40,718 nt of DNA from Hemicentrotus pulcherrimus (lineage: Eukaryota; Echinodermata; Echinoidea; Camarodonta; Strongylocentrotidae): positions 114,071-154,788 of the forward strand of contig BEXV01000655.1 of the NCBI GenBank assembly GCA_003118195.1. The letters are read 5' to 3'. How positions within the stretch are numbered: the stretch's first letter is position 1; each line of letters begins with the position of its first letter. The translations under genes and the position numbers were made by a program. This document shows, one piece after another, positions 21,901-33,900 of this stretch. The notes beneath the pieces were generated by a model. It ran no database searches and was not told the origin of the DNA. It worked only from the letters and a program-made list of their open reading frames with translations.

Positions 21901-24900
21901 AATCATGGGGGTCAATTCGCTATTCATAAGGACAGCTATTCATTACATGGAAATTCTCATACTTCCTGGTCCGCTATTCATAATGGTAAAAGAGGGTCAT
22001 TATTCATTAAGAAATAAGGTTCATTGATCATAAGGACAGCTATTCATAACGTGAGATGAGGGTCGCTATTCATAATTCATATTAAGGGTCATTAATCATA
22101 AGGACCGCTGTAGCAACTTCATATATATTTGATATTAGACTGAATTGAAGTTCATTCAACTCCACAGTGTTAAACATTTTTTTAAGCGTACAAACATTTC
22201 CGCTTTTGTTATACATTTTTGATGTACGCGCATACCAAACATTCCAAGCCAGGTCACTTTACCTATGTTCTTGAACAGCCAATCAAGTTTTTGTTTACAA
22301 ACTACAGACGAATGGCGTTTGTTTACGGTAAAGAAACTTTTGCTCGACCAATCATATTATATCTAAGGCGTAAACAGTGAGTGAACATTTTTCCCAACTT
22401 CACTTCTTCTGGTAATCTCGTGGTGTTAACTTCGTTTTTTTTACTCGTGAGAGAAGCAAGTAGCCTCATCACACTTTACACTAACTCTTTTGGATTTTTA
22501 TACCTGTGGATTAAATTATCGCGCTTTTTCTTCAGTGTGTTTTTCGCGGACAAGATAACGCGGTAGTCATCTTTATTTTTCGGGATTTGTGCAATATCTT
22601 GGATTTCACTTTCGCGGTGATCGCGCTCTCTCTAGCTAGCTAGCGGAGAAACGTTTTACACCCTCAACGGACTATCGCTCGCCGTCGTTACCCGCATTCA
22701 TGCCGAAGCAACTGTTCTGGACTAGTATAGTAGAGTCGAGGATTAATTAGAACCTGGTGAGTAGAAATTTATCAGTCTACTTACTTAATTCTAAAGTGGT
22801 GACCCTGTACTGTATTAGTTTCTCGCACTATTTTTGCAATATACTCGCACTAGTCACAGTCGCAATGCCGGATTCGCCGCCACACACCACTGCCACTCCA
22901 CCACCCGCTTCCAGGCGGCCTCGCATAACATCGCCGGTGTTGCCTTGAAGCTCCCACCGTATTGGCCCCATGACCCGGCTGTGTGGTTCGCTCAGGTGGA
23001 GGCCCAGTTTACCACACGGGGCATCACATCAGAGGCGACGAAATATGCTTGTATTGTATCAGCCCTGCAACCTGAGATCGCGCAGGAGGTGAGGGACATA
23101 CTGATGGATCTTCCGCAGGACACCCCCTACGCCCGGCTGAAAGCGGAGTTGGTCAGGCGAACGTCAGTATCGGAGCAAAAGCGTCTCCAGCAGTTGCTGC
23201 TCCAAGAGGAGCTGGGAGGTCGAAAGCCTTCCCAGTTGCTCCGCCGAATGGAGCAGCTCCTAGGATCTGCGAAGATCGACGACGGGATTTTCAAGCAGCT
23301 ATTCCTTCAGCGGCTTCCGCGCCATGTACAGGCTATCTTAGCATCTAGCCGGGACGCCATGACCGTATCCCAGTTAGCCGACTTAGCTGACAGCATCGTC
23401 GAGGTAGGATCTGCTGGTTCTGTCTCCGCTATTCATGCACCCTCGTCTACTTCAGAGTTAGTGCAGCTCAGGGAGCAGGTTGACAGGCTCACGTCTCAAG
23501 TCAACTCACTGACCACGCAGCTCCAACATGACCGTGGCCGTTCTCCATCTAGGCACCCCTCCAATAGTAACAGACAGCGTAGCAGGAGTCGTAGTGAGAA
23601 GCATCCGCTCTGCTGGTACCACTTCAAACATGGTGCCAACGCCCGCAAGTGTACACCACCTTGCAATTTCCAGCAGGTTTCCCAGCAATCATCCAACTCC
23701 CAGGGAAACGACAGAGCCAGCCGGGACTGAATGCGACCGCCCGAGCTGGGACCAAGCAAGGTCGCTTGTTTTAGTCCATGATCGCATCACCGGATTGAAG
23801 TTTTAAGTTGACTCAGGGGCGGAAGTGAGTGTCATCACACCCTCTACGACGGACAAGCGCCAACGTCCACATTCCCCGTTTACTTTACAAGCAGTCAATG
23901 AGTCTCCTATTCCCACATATGGTGAACGCTCCATCACTTTGGATTTAGGACTTCGGACTTTTCGCTTTGTGAGAGACTAGTGGACTCTACACCAAAGCTA
24001 ACTATCAGTGGCATTCGTGCTCCACTTCACACACATGTTGTCAGCCCAATGTTCACGCCCATCTGCTACAGGCAGTGATAAGTATGCTGCCATCTTGGAG
24101 GAGTACAAGGATATCACTCGCCCTGACTATTGCCTCAAAGCTGTGAAGCATTCAGTTACGCATCACATTGAGACAACAGGACCCCCTGTCTCTTCACGTC
24201 CTCGCCGTTTGGCTGCTGATCGACTGGCTATTGCCCGTTCCGAGTTCGAACACATGCAGGAATTGGGAATTATTAGACCGTCGAGCAGTAATTGGGGAGC
24301 TCCTCTCCATATGGTTCCTGGTGACTGGAGGCCATGTGGAGATTATCGTTCTCTCAACGTGAGAACTGTACCTGATCGCTACCCAGTCCCACACATACAG
24401 GACTTTTCATCATCATTGCACGGCAAGAAAGTCTTTTCGAAGATAGACTTAGTCAAGGCATACCATCAGATTCCCGTTGAGCCTGCTGATATTCCGAAGA
24501 CGGCCATTACAACACCCTTCGGACTCTTTGAGTTCACACGGATGCCTTACGGACTCCGTAACGCTGCCCAGTCCTTTCAGCGTCTGATGGATGAAGTTGT
24601 TAGAGGCTTGCCTTTTGTCTTCGTCTACATCGATGACATGTTGCCAGTGCATCAGAGGAAGAGCATGTGGAACATCTCAGGAGTCTCTTTGCTCCCCTTC
24701 ATGCATATGGGATCATCATAAACCCCGCCAAGAGTGTGTTTGGTATTAGCTCCCTCATCTCCCTAGGGCACCACATTGACACCGATGGCATTCGCCCTGT
24801 GGAGAAGCGTGTGCAAGAGATCCGCGAATTCGCTCGCCCTTCTTCCCTTAGACAGCTTCGCCGTTTCCTGGGACTAATCAATTTTTATCGACGATTTGTC

Positions 24901-27900
24901 CCTAGGGCTGCAGCTCTCCTTGCACCACTGACCGACATGCTTCGTGGCCAGTCGAAGCGGTCAACCAAGGTAGTCGACTGGACGGAGAACCGCATCACTG
25001 CATTTGAGCGAGCTAAGGAGGAACTCGCCAACGCTGCTTTGCTTGTGCACCCTTCCACTGATCTCCAGACTAGTTTGATGGTTGATATGCATCAGACGTA
25101 GCAGTTGGTGGTGTCCTCCAACAGTTTTCTGGTGGAATTTGGAAGCCAATTGCATTCTTCTCCCAGCGTCTCAAGCCCCAAGAGACTAGATATAGTACAT
25201 TTGGCGGAGAATTATTGTTGGCTGTGTACCTCACTATACGCCATTTTCGCCATTTCTTGGAGGGACGTGAGTTTACAGTTTACACGGATCATAAGCCGTT
25301 AACCTACTCTCTACGATCCAAGCCTGACCGCCACTCCCCCAAGGAGATCCGCCAGTTGGACTACATCTCTCAGTTCACATCAGACATTTGGCATGTACAC
25401 GGTGTTCACAACACGGTAGCTGATGCTCTGTCACGACCTCATGTGGATGCTCTTCACAGATCATTCCCTCTTGATTTCGATCTGATCGCAGTCGACCAGA
25501 TGGACGATGAATGGGATGAGGCATTGAAGTCGCCCTCACTGGATTTCAAGCAAGTGCCTAGGCCTTCCAGCAACGGGACTATATGGTGCGATGTCTCTAC
25601 GGGCCATGAACGGCCATATGTTCCGAGGAAACACCGTGTTTTCGAGATCTTGCATAATTACTTATCTCATCCTGGCGTCCGCTCTACTCAAACCATGATT
25701 ACTTCACGCTTTGTTTGGCCAGGTATAAACAAAGACGTGCGTATGTGGGCCCGCTCATGCTTTAATAGCTTCCCAGCGCTCCAAAGTCCATCGCCACATC
25801 AAGACACCCCTTGGAACCTACACTGCACCAGACGCCAGATATTTCGATAAATAATTTTTATTTGTATTTTTATTTTTATTTCTAGTCTTATTTTTAGTCT
25901 TTGATTCTCACGTTTTATCCATGCATTTGTTATACATGTAGGATCAATATACTGCAACCTATCGGACTGTGTACACCCCAAAGCATTTGATTGAAGTGTT
26001 CTATCCTCCCCCCCCCCCAACCCCTCATGACACCGGCTGTGTCATAGAGCCGTGTCACAGGTCAGTAACCCACACTTGACCGCAAAATTCTCATTACACA
26101 TTCATCACATCCACTGAATAAACACACCGACAGCCCAACACACAAGCAAGGTAAAACACTTTGAATTTGCATAATTATTTATTTATTTATTTATTTCTAA
26201 GTTTACTCCGAAAGTAATTCTCGTACTTATTTTTGCTATGTTCATGATGCTTAGCTATGATTGAGTGTTATTAAATTTGTATGCCGTGTATATTTGTTTA
26301 TACAATGTATTTGTTTTTGTATGTGTTTGTACTTCAGAACCTGAAGAAGGCCTTACAAGCCGAAAGCTTGCAATAAACTTGTAAAGTACAGCTACGTCTC
26401 ACGTTCCTAGACCATCTTCTCCTATTATGAATAGCGACCCTCTTCTCATATTATGAATAGCGAACCTCATTTTGTATTAAGAATAGCGAACCCCTTCTCC
26501 AATTATGAATAGCGACCCTCTTCTCCTATTATGAATAGCGAACCTCGCGTCGTTTTATGAATAGGGACCCTCTTCTCCTATTATGAATAGCGACTCTCTT
26601 CTCCTTTTATGAATAGCGACCCTCTTCTCCTATTATGAATAGTGACTCTTTTCATTGGTTATGAATGATCACCCTTATGAATAGCGACCCTCATTTTGCA
26701 TCATGAATAGCGACCCTCATTTCGTATTATGAATAGCAACCCTCTGTGTTACGAATATTGACCCTTTTGTAATATCATGAATAGCTAGGGACCCTTATGA
26801 ATACCGACCCTCTTCTTTGATTATGAATAGCAGAGTAATGACCCTTACGAATAATGACCCTTTTCTCCTATTATGAAAAGCGGACCATTTGAATAGCGGT
26901 CCTTATGAATGGTGGACCTTATGAATAGCGGTCCTTATGAATAGCGACATTGACCCAAATCATGAATGGTGTTTCAATGGTGGAATTGTATAGTGAATGG
27001 TGTTTCAATGGTGGCGTGTGATGGTGAATGGTGTTTCAATGTCTCTATGGTAAATGGTGTTCCACTGGTAGTGACTATTTGAGAAAACTGGGTGTCCCTT
27101 ATACTTTGAACTACAATTAGCACTGTGATTTCTCTTTATTTTTCACGAATTTGTCTTGATGATCAACGTTTCAAAGCTGACAAACCGCATGGAATAATAC
27201 CCTAGTCCTTTGGAACAATGATGGATCTTTAGTTTTTTCTTCAATTTGGAGTAATTTTGGATCGGATATGTGTCTCTTTACCGTGAGTAACTGCCGTTTT
27301 GTGCCTGTGGTCCCACTCATATCACTCTGTGTACATTAGTATACATTCGCTTACATGAAGAGTTGAACAGCCTGTTATTTTAATTAAAACAATTTATACA
27401 TCATTCTATTTTATTACAAAATTGAAATATTACGTTATTAGGGACACACCTTTAGAACTTTTATCAAGTTGTTTATCTGATCGTAAACAATTAACAATTA
27501 TTAATGAAGCTGAATCCCAAATTAAAAACAATAGGTTGCAGAATTCTCTAAGGATCTTTTCTCGGCCCCCTTTTGTTTCAAATTTATTTTAATGACATGC
27601 CATGTTCAACCCACGATTTGCATCATATTTTATTTGCAGACGATACCACCCTTAAAGCTAAAGACCAGTTATGGTCATGCAATTGCATAGTGAAAGAAAC
27701 GTTGTGAAATCGATCAAAAAAGGTTGATCATCAAGCAAAGATGTACTGCAAGGTTCTGGAATCATCAAAATTATAAGAAATTTGGCCAAGTCTTCATAAA
27801 GTTAGAAGCACTGTACACAGAAAGATATATGTCTATGGGACTACACACACATGCTTGACACATGTATTTGTATCCCTCAACAGTATATAGATACACTAAT

Positions 27901-30900
27901 TTTCCCGTCAAAATTTTTATCGTCATGTAATATTGAAAACATTTTCTTTCACATGATTGGTAATAATTAGAGCTTCAATTTCATTTTTTGAAATTGGGGC
28001 GTTTCCAAAACTGGTCTTTACCTTTAATACAAAAAAAAAATGTTCAATGGTATACCATTCGGAAGTACCACTGAAAATACTTTACAGATACCAATCACAA
28101 ATATCATTTACCAAAGCCTTTAAAGGGGTCGTTTAACAATGGTAAATCTGAGATACACGGCCCTACGTACTTCAGTGTCTGTAATATATGGTGTAATATT
28201 GAAGCCCTAAAATGTATGCAATACTTTAAAGGTATGTTTCTTCATGGATCAAGCACGTTGTACGACAGGTCATGTACGGTACACAACAACGGTACTGTGT
28301 ACTTACCGCCAAGTAAAGCCAGCTCTATACACGTGTGTGTTCAGAGCATGTCTAGCTATGTAAGTATAGAGATCAGTGCAGTAGGGGTGCATTTTAATCG
28401 CAGCACTGCAGCATCTCTCACAGCCAGGTGTTCGTAACTTTGTACATGTGCGACCAAGGATAAAAATTTTATGTAGATCTAAAATCGTTATTTTGGTTGC
28501 TGGTCTCTGCCGGAAATGCGAGATTAGATGGTTCTAGACCATGCAAGATCAAGACCAGAGGGTTTGAAACCAAGATCAAGAAAACGGACCTCAAGACCAG
28601 TCTCGAGACCTCCAACACTGAAATTACCTTTACAGCCATAACAACCTTCATGACTTCTACATGGTTATTGCATGCTGCGATATGGAGTATGGTGAAACCG
28701 TCATTCTTTGCAACAACAATAGATCGAGGGAAAGTTTTCGCGATTAACTCAGCAGGTCTAAAATGTATAATAAAAGAAAATGAAAACATTTGAGATCAGA
28801 CAGAAAATGTTCATAATAATAAATTCTATGAATTCTAGGATCCTTGCATCCCTTATGAAAATTGGTGCAGGCTTATTGTTACTAAACTAGCTTGCACGGT
28901 TCAAAAATAGAAATGACATATATCTGTCAGTACATTAGGACAAAGGAAATATATATATATATATATATGTAGGTAAACAAATATGCAAGCCTTAGTTTGT
29001 GCCTCTGCAAGCTTGCAAGAGCTGTATGTTGTGCCTCTTCAAGCTTGCATGATTGCAAGGGCTTTAGATCGCAAGGCATGTCTTCTTTAATAGTCCGCAA
29101 GCTTGCAGGCATATCTCTCTTTGCCTGCAAGCTTGCAGCAAGTTTCATGTAAGATTTCAAGCAAGTTTTGCAAGCATAAATTTGTAATACAAGCTTGCTG
29201 CAAGCTTAAGTTTTTATTAGGGATGAGTGACCACACCCTTCCCCGACCCTTTGTATGTTAATAAAGATAACTTATCAAACTGATTTGCCTAGGTTTAGAT
29301 AGAGTACAATGCTTATTGTACAACACATGCCTTCGCAACAATTATTCAGCAGTCAATTTATGATAATAAATGAATTTCTACATGAATCCAGACCCGAAAG
29401 ATCTAATATGCTTCATCTTAACCCTAAACGTAACCTAAAATAGAATCCTAAAACGATCTCTTTGTCATAGTAAAGACCAGGACAAATTTCCTAAAAACCT
29501 AACTTTAAAAAAGCCCTCAATTTTTCATACACTAAAAAAACTTTTTCCAGATATATGACCCTTTTTTGCTCAACAAGGCCTTAGTTATGGGCTCTAAATA
29601 TAGCCCTGTTTGTGCGCTTATCAAATTTTACAAACAGTACCTTATTTTTTATGACAAAAGGTACAAACGTGTTCATATGCTTGCAAACATTGTGAAAATA
29701 TGACCCCTTTTTCATGGAATGCCTTGCTCTTAGTCTTTTTTTTTTTTTGCACAATATTCCTTCATCCTTGAAAAATACCCCATTTTTACATGAAAATTCT
29801 GTTGGTCATGCAAACGAATTCAAGGTCAATGTGAATTTATACGATCAGGGTAGCACTTACTCAGGTCTGTCCTGTAAAGCTGCAAACTGTAGAGCTGTAA
29901 ACCCTTTCTTGTTAGGAACAGTCACATCAAGGTCTGGAACTTTCACCAATAGTTCAACGACATCTACCCTGTTCTTGATTACAGCGTCATGGAGGGGGGT
30001 ATCTTTCTCTATATCCTTGTATCAAATTAATGAAACTTACGTATAGCATTAATGTCATATTTCCAATTCTTCTATGTTTGGAATTGATTGCCTTGTACGA
30101 TAGGTATTCCAAGCAACTGCGATAACCTGTGTAGTTAACACTTTCAGTGACCTATATTGCCAAAGTAAATACATTCATGGACGTAATACTCTTATTGTTA
30201 AGAGAAATTAGCTGCAATTTATTTCACTTTTAAAACATATGTGTGGCTTACACCCAGTAAATAAAGACAGATTGAAAAAAATCTTTGAACCATCTGAATT
30301 TAAACCTGCCATCTACTGCTTGCCGGGAAGCGATTCTCCTAACGGACCATCAATGGTCCATGGCAAAGCCACATTCTCCTTTCCTGATTCACTCTGACCT
30401 GTTAATATTTATTTGTCTGCCATCTTGGAACCAGCAGGATTTGAAATCCTGCTTGTTTTCAATTACAAATCGATTAATCAATTTTTATTTACTGGGTGTA
30501 AGCCATAAATATGACTTACTAATTGTTTCATGATCAGGATGACTACTCCTAAACAATTACCACCCCCCCCCCCCCCCCCCCCCCCNNNNNNNNNNNNNNN
30601 NNNNNNNNNNNNNNNTAAACGTTTTTTTTTTAATTATCTTTTAATCTTTCATTGTACTTATCTCGTTATATATCTTAAATTTATTCTACCTTCATGTTCA
30701 CTTTTTAGCTATATTTCTTTGTTCTTTATATTAAATTAGGAACCTTTATATATTAATGGTTCGCAATCTCCATCAATCTGACAATCTTTGTGGAGAACTC
30801 CGTCATTGTTTCACTAAACATGAACATTTTAATTCTGAAATTTCTGTTTTACCCCAAAATGGCAATTTATGTTAACAATGAAGCTTATAATCGCATGGAA

Positions 30901-33900
30901 ATGTTTGTAATACATATTCATGCTGTTTTCAATAGGTTTGAATATGTCATCACAATTTATGCAAAGTTATGCAATGAACTCTTTACTCTGTAAATTGAAA
31001 AACTTTAGCAATCTTGATAAACCAAACCAATACACTATACTATCCGACATGAGAATGAATTCCATGACAATTATATTGTGGTGGGGTTGTGTGGTGGTGG
31101 ATATTTTACCTGGCTAAGAAAGCATAAATGCTTGTCAGTAAGTGACCAAACAGTTTTGACCTATTTTGACCAAATTACAGTGGGTAAACTTTCAAAAGTC
31201 AATGGAACATGAGGGTTCCAATGAAAGAGCTAGTGATAACGTACGTCGGGTGGATGTGCTTTTTGTTCAAACAAAAAATGAGTTTGTAGCAATTTGTTTT
31301 GTTTTGTTTTGTGTAAAAGTCCATAGGCTAACATGTTTATAGGCTGCTGGACTCTGATGATAGGGGGCGTTGTCAAATGAGACTAAACGGAGCTATATGA
31401 GGTCCTCTCCGAGGGACCTGGTAATGAGGATTAATGCCTTATACCAAATGGCACTAGCGCATCTACTTGGATTCGAACCCGGGTCACCGGATTACAAAAC
31501 CATGCTGCTCTACCAACTGAGCTATCGCGCTTCCTCTTGTTGTAACCTCAACAACTACTACTTTTCTAGGAGAATCCACCCTAACCAACCAATTAACTCA
31601 TAAATGAAAAGAACCCCAGGGTCTTAAGAAATCTTTTAGAAGGTTCACTAGACTTGACATTATTGTTAATATTATTCATTATTTCACGCTTTCCCATAAG
31701 ACCCAAAGTGCTTACAGTGAATAAAAATCAAAATTACATGAATATATTATAATACGTACAACAGTCTTACAATTACAAACTGCCAAAAAAATATATGTTT
31801 TAACTTTTAAGGCCTTTCTGAAGGTAATAACTGATGAAAACTGCATAATTCTAAGTGGTAGATCATTCCAATATTTTGTGGCAGATACAGTAAATGTCCT
31901 ATCACCGACGAATGCGCAGTAACTTAATATGTGAGGAGGGGATCACTGGCTGACCTGAATGCCCTAGCAGGTGTATATAAATTCAAACAGGTATCTAAAT
32001 ATTGTGGAGCTTGATTATGGAGTATTTTGAATTCAAACAAGGGTAATTAAAAAAAATATTCTTTGTTTCAAAGGAAATCAGGGTAATGATCTCAAGAGTG
32101 GCTGAGATGGATGGTCCCTAGAAACCTGAAATATCAATCGGGCTGCCCAATTCTGTAGCTGTTGCACACAATCCAATTTAGTCAAGGGAATGGTAGAGAG
32201 AAGCCCATTACAATAAATAATAAATAGGGGGTATAACTAGAGAACGACAGCATTATGACATACAGACTGGTCAATAAACCTGCTGAGTATGAGTATTGTG
32301 GGCTGTTGGTCTCATGGGCTGACCGTCCTGTCTGGTGTCCGTGGGCTGCAGCCCGCTTTATTAGGCGACTCTCACATCTATAATAATAATTACCAAGTTC
32401 ATACATACCTGTACATTAACATCACATCCATGGTTTATCAAGACCCTCGCACAGTCAACAAACCCTTTGTAAGCTGCTCGATGGATCGCTCTCCGTCCGT
32501 TCTCATTACCTCTGTTTATATCCGCTCCTTTACCAATCAAATACTTTGTGATAGCTGGTTCATCTCTGTGGTAGGTTTAAGGATGAAACACACATTTGTG
32601 TATTGTGTACAGAATTTACTAGACATTCCACATAATCTTTACTACAAAATATGTTAAAATCCTTGAAATGTGCCTTAAATAAAAAAAATGAACGAAACTG
32701 GTACAAAGCCTATGTCATCTTTTATATGTGTTTCAACTCTGCACAAAATAGTTTTCCCAGGAGACACACACCGTAATGTCCCAGTACTTTTATGCAACTT
32801 TTTGGTTTTTGTTTCATTGGGCATAAAACATATCAGAATTTGTTATGCTTTTTGTGCTTGGGTCTTATATATGTGATTGAGAATTTTTAATTCATAATCT
32901 AAAAAAATATTCCTGTAAAAATATATAATTTCAAAAAGCATTACATAATGTTATTTTGTGTCTACAAAGCCAACTTTAGCCATACAGCAGAATCTATGAT
33001 AAAAATAAGAAAAAGTAGAAGAAGAAGAAAAAGAAGAGAAAAAACTAATATTATATAGCTCCCAATATTCATGTTTCTTAGTGCTGGAATTCAAAGAAAA
33101 TCTTCCTACCAGGTAGAAATTTACAACATATGGGGGCAGAGACTTGAAGACGTAGATTAATATCTTATCAAAAGAAATTCCCGTGTTGTGGCGGGACTAT
33201 AAAACCATGTGATCCACTAGACGTACCCATTTAGACCATGACACCTCCACACAGATTTGGCTGTACATTGTATATCACATCATAAATGCTCCAGTCTTTC
33301 TGCAGTAACAATACACTAACGAAATTCCTAACCCTTGGAAATTAATCCTAGCAATTGAAATGACTTATCAATGTCAATCATCCATGTCTCTCCATTAGGG
33401 AAGACATCTAACCTAAGCCTCGCATGAAACCCAAACACAACCCTAACCCTAAAGGTCTCGTTCAGATATTACTCGGCAAAACTGCAGCGTCTTTTTAGGA
33501 TGACATGAAGTGTAATAGGCCTCACATTATTTTGACCTCCATGTATGACACAGAGCTCGTTGAATATGGACAGGACTAATAGTTGCCCACATTTTCCATA
33601 CATCTAGATGTACCAAAAACCTCAGCGTTTTTTTTCTTTATGCAAGCCTTGCCCCTTTACTTTCGAAAAGAAATTGTCAGAGCAATGGTCATCATATCGA
33701 TTGTTGCTGGAGCAAATATCGAATCACTCCTGTCACATGACCTACCCTTCGACAGAGTAATGTAGCGGAGTGCTCCCGCTATCGACAGTGGTGATATCTA
33801 TCTCAGCCCCCAACTCCAGAAGTGCCTGGACTACTTTAAGATGACCATGGGCAGCTGCGCTGTGTAGGGCAGTCTTCCCATCAACTTTCGCATTTGCCTG

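Larger units (their letters stand above)
22109..25850 (+). mobile_element. Ty3/Gypsy LTR retrotransposon, CsRn1-like, 3'-truncated
   Basis: Order: putative 5' LTR, tRNA-Trp-type primer binding site, gag, protease, RT, RNase H and the start of integrase. The element ends abruptly after the integrase zinc finger, and no 3' LTR is visible. The gag motif [20 protein letters not shown] and the tRNA-Trp primer site point to the CsRn1 group. At least three frameshifts and a stop in the protease show it is dead. It lies inside the foldback element. Confidence 0.85.
21908..26957. mobile_element. foldback (TU-like) element with tandem-repeat inverted termini
   Basis: Left end GGGGTCAATTCGCTATTCAT and right end (reverse complement) TGGGTCAATGTCGCTATTCA match over about 35 bp. 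Both arms are then built of variable tandem units around TATTCATAA, oriented inward, with the right arm of about 540 bp longer than the left of about 200 bp. AATCATG flanks both sides (21901-21907 and 26958-26964) as a target duplication, and the flanking minisatellite resumes in register. Sea urchin TU elements are described as having long inverted termini made of short tandem repeats; I judge this to be the same structural class. No transposase was seen inside. Confidence 0.8.

Noticed and set aside
21469..22017. Several open frames of 60-80 codons rich in Met, Val, Trp or Thr, His
   Set aside because: They are translations of the 31-bp minisatellite and of the foldback arm, not genes.
26345..26375. 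Hammerhead-ribozyme-like core CTGAAGA ... GAAA around a GGC/GCC stem
   Set aside because: The two core boxes are present, but stem II is offset by an unpaired A and I find no stem I or stem III with a proper cleavage site on either side.
21908..26957. CRISPR-like reading of the TATTCATAA arrays
   Set aside because: The units vary in length, spacers are not unique, the arrays are mirrored, and the genome is eukaryotic.
31455..31535. Possible tRNA gene on the minus strand with good A and B boxes
   Set aside because: The acceptor and anticodon stems do not pair properly and SINE-like body sequence follows, so it is a SINE head.
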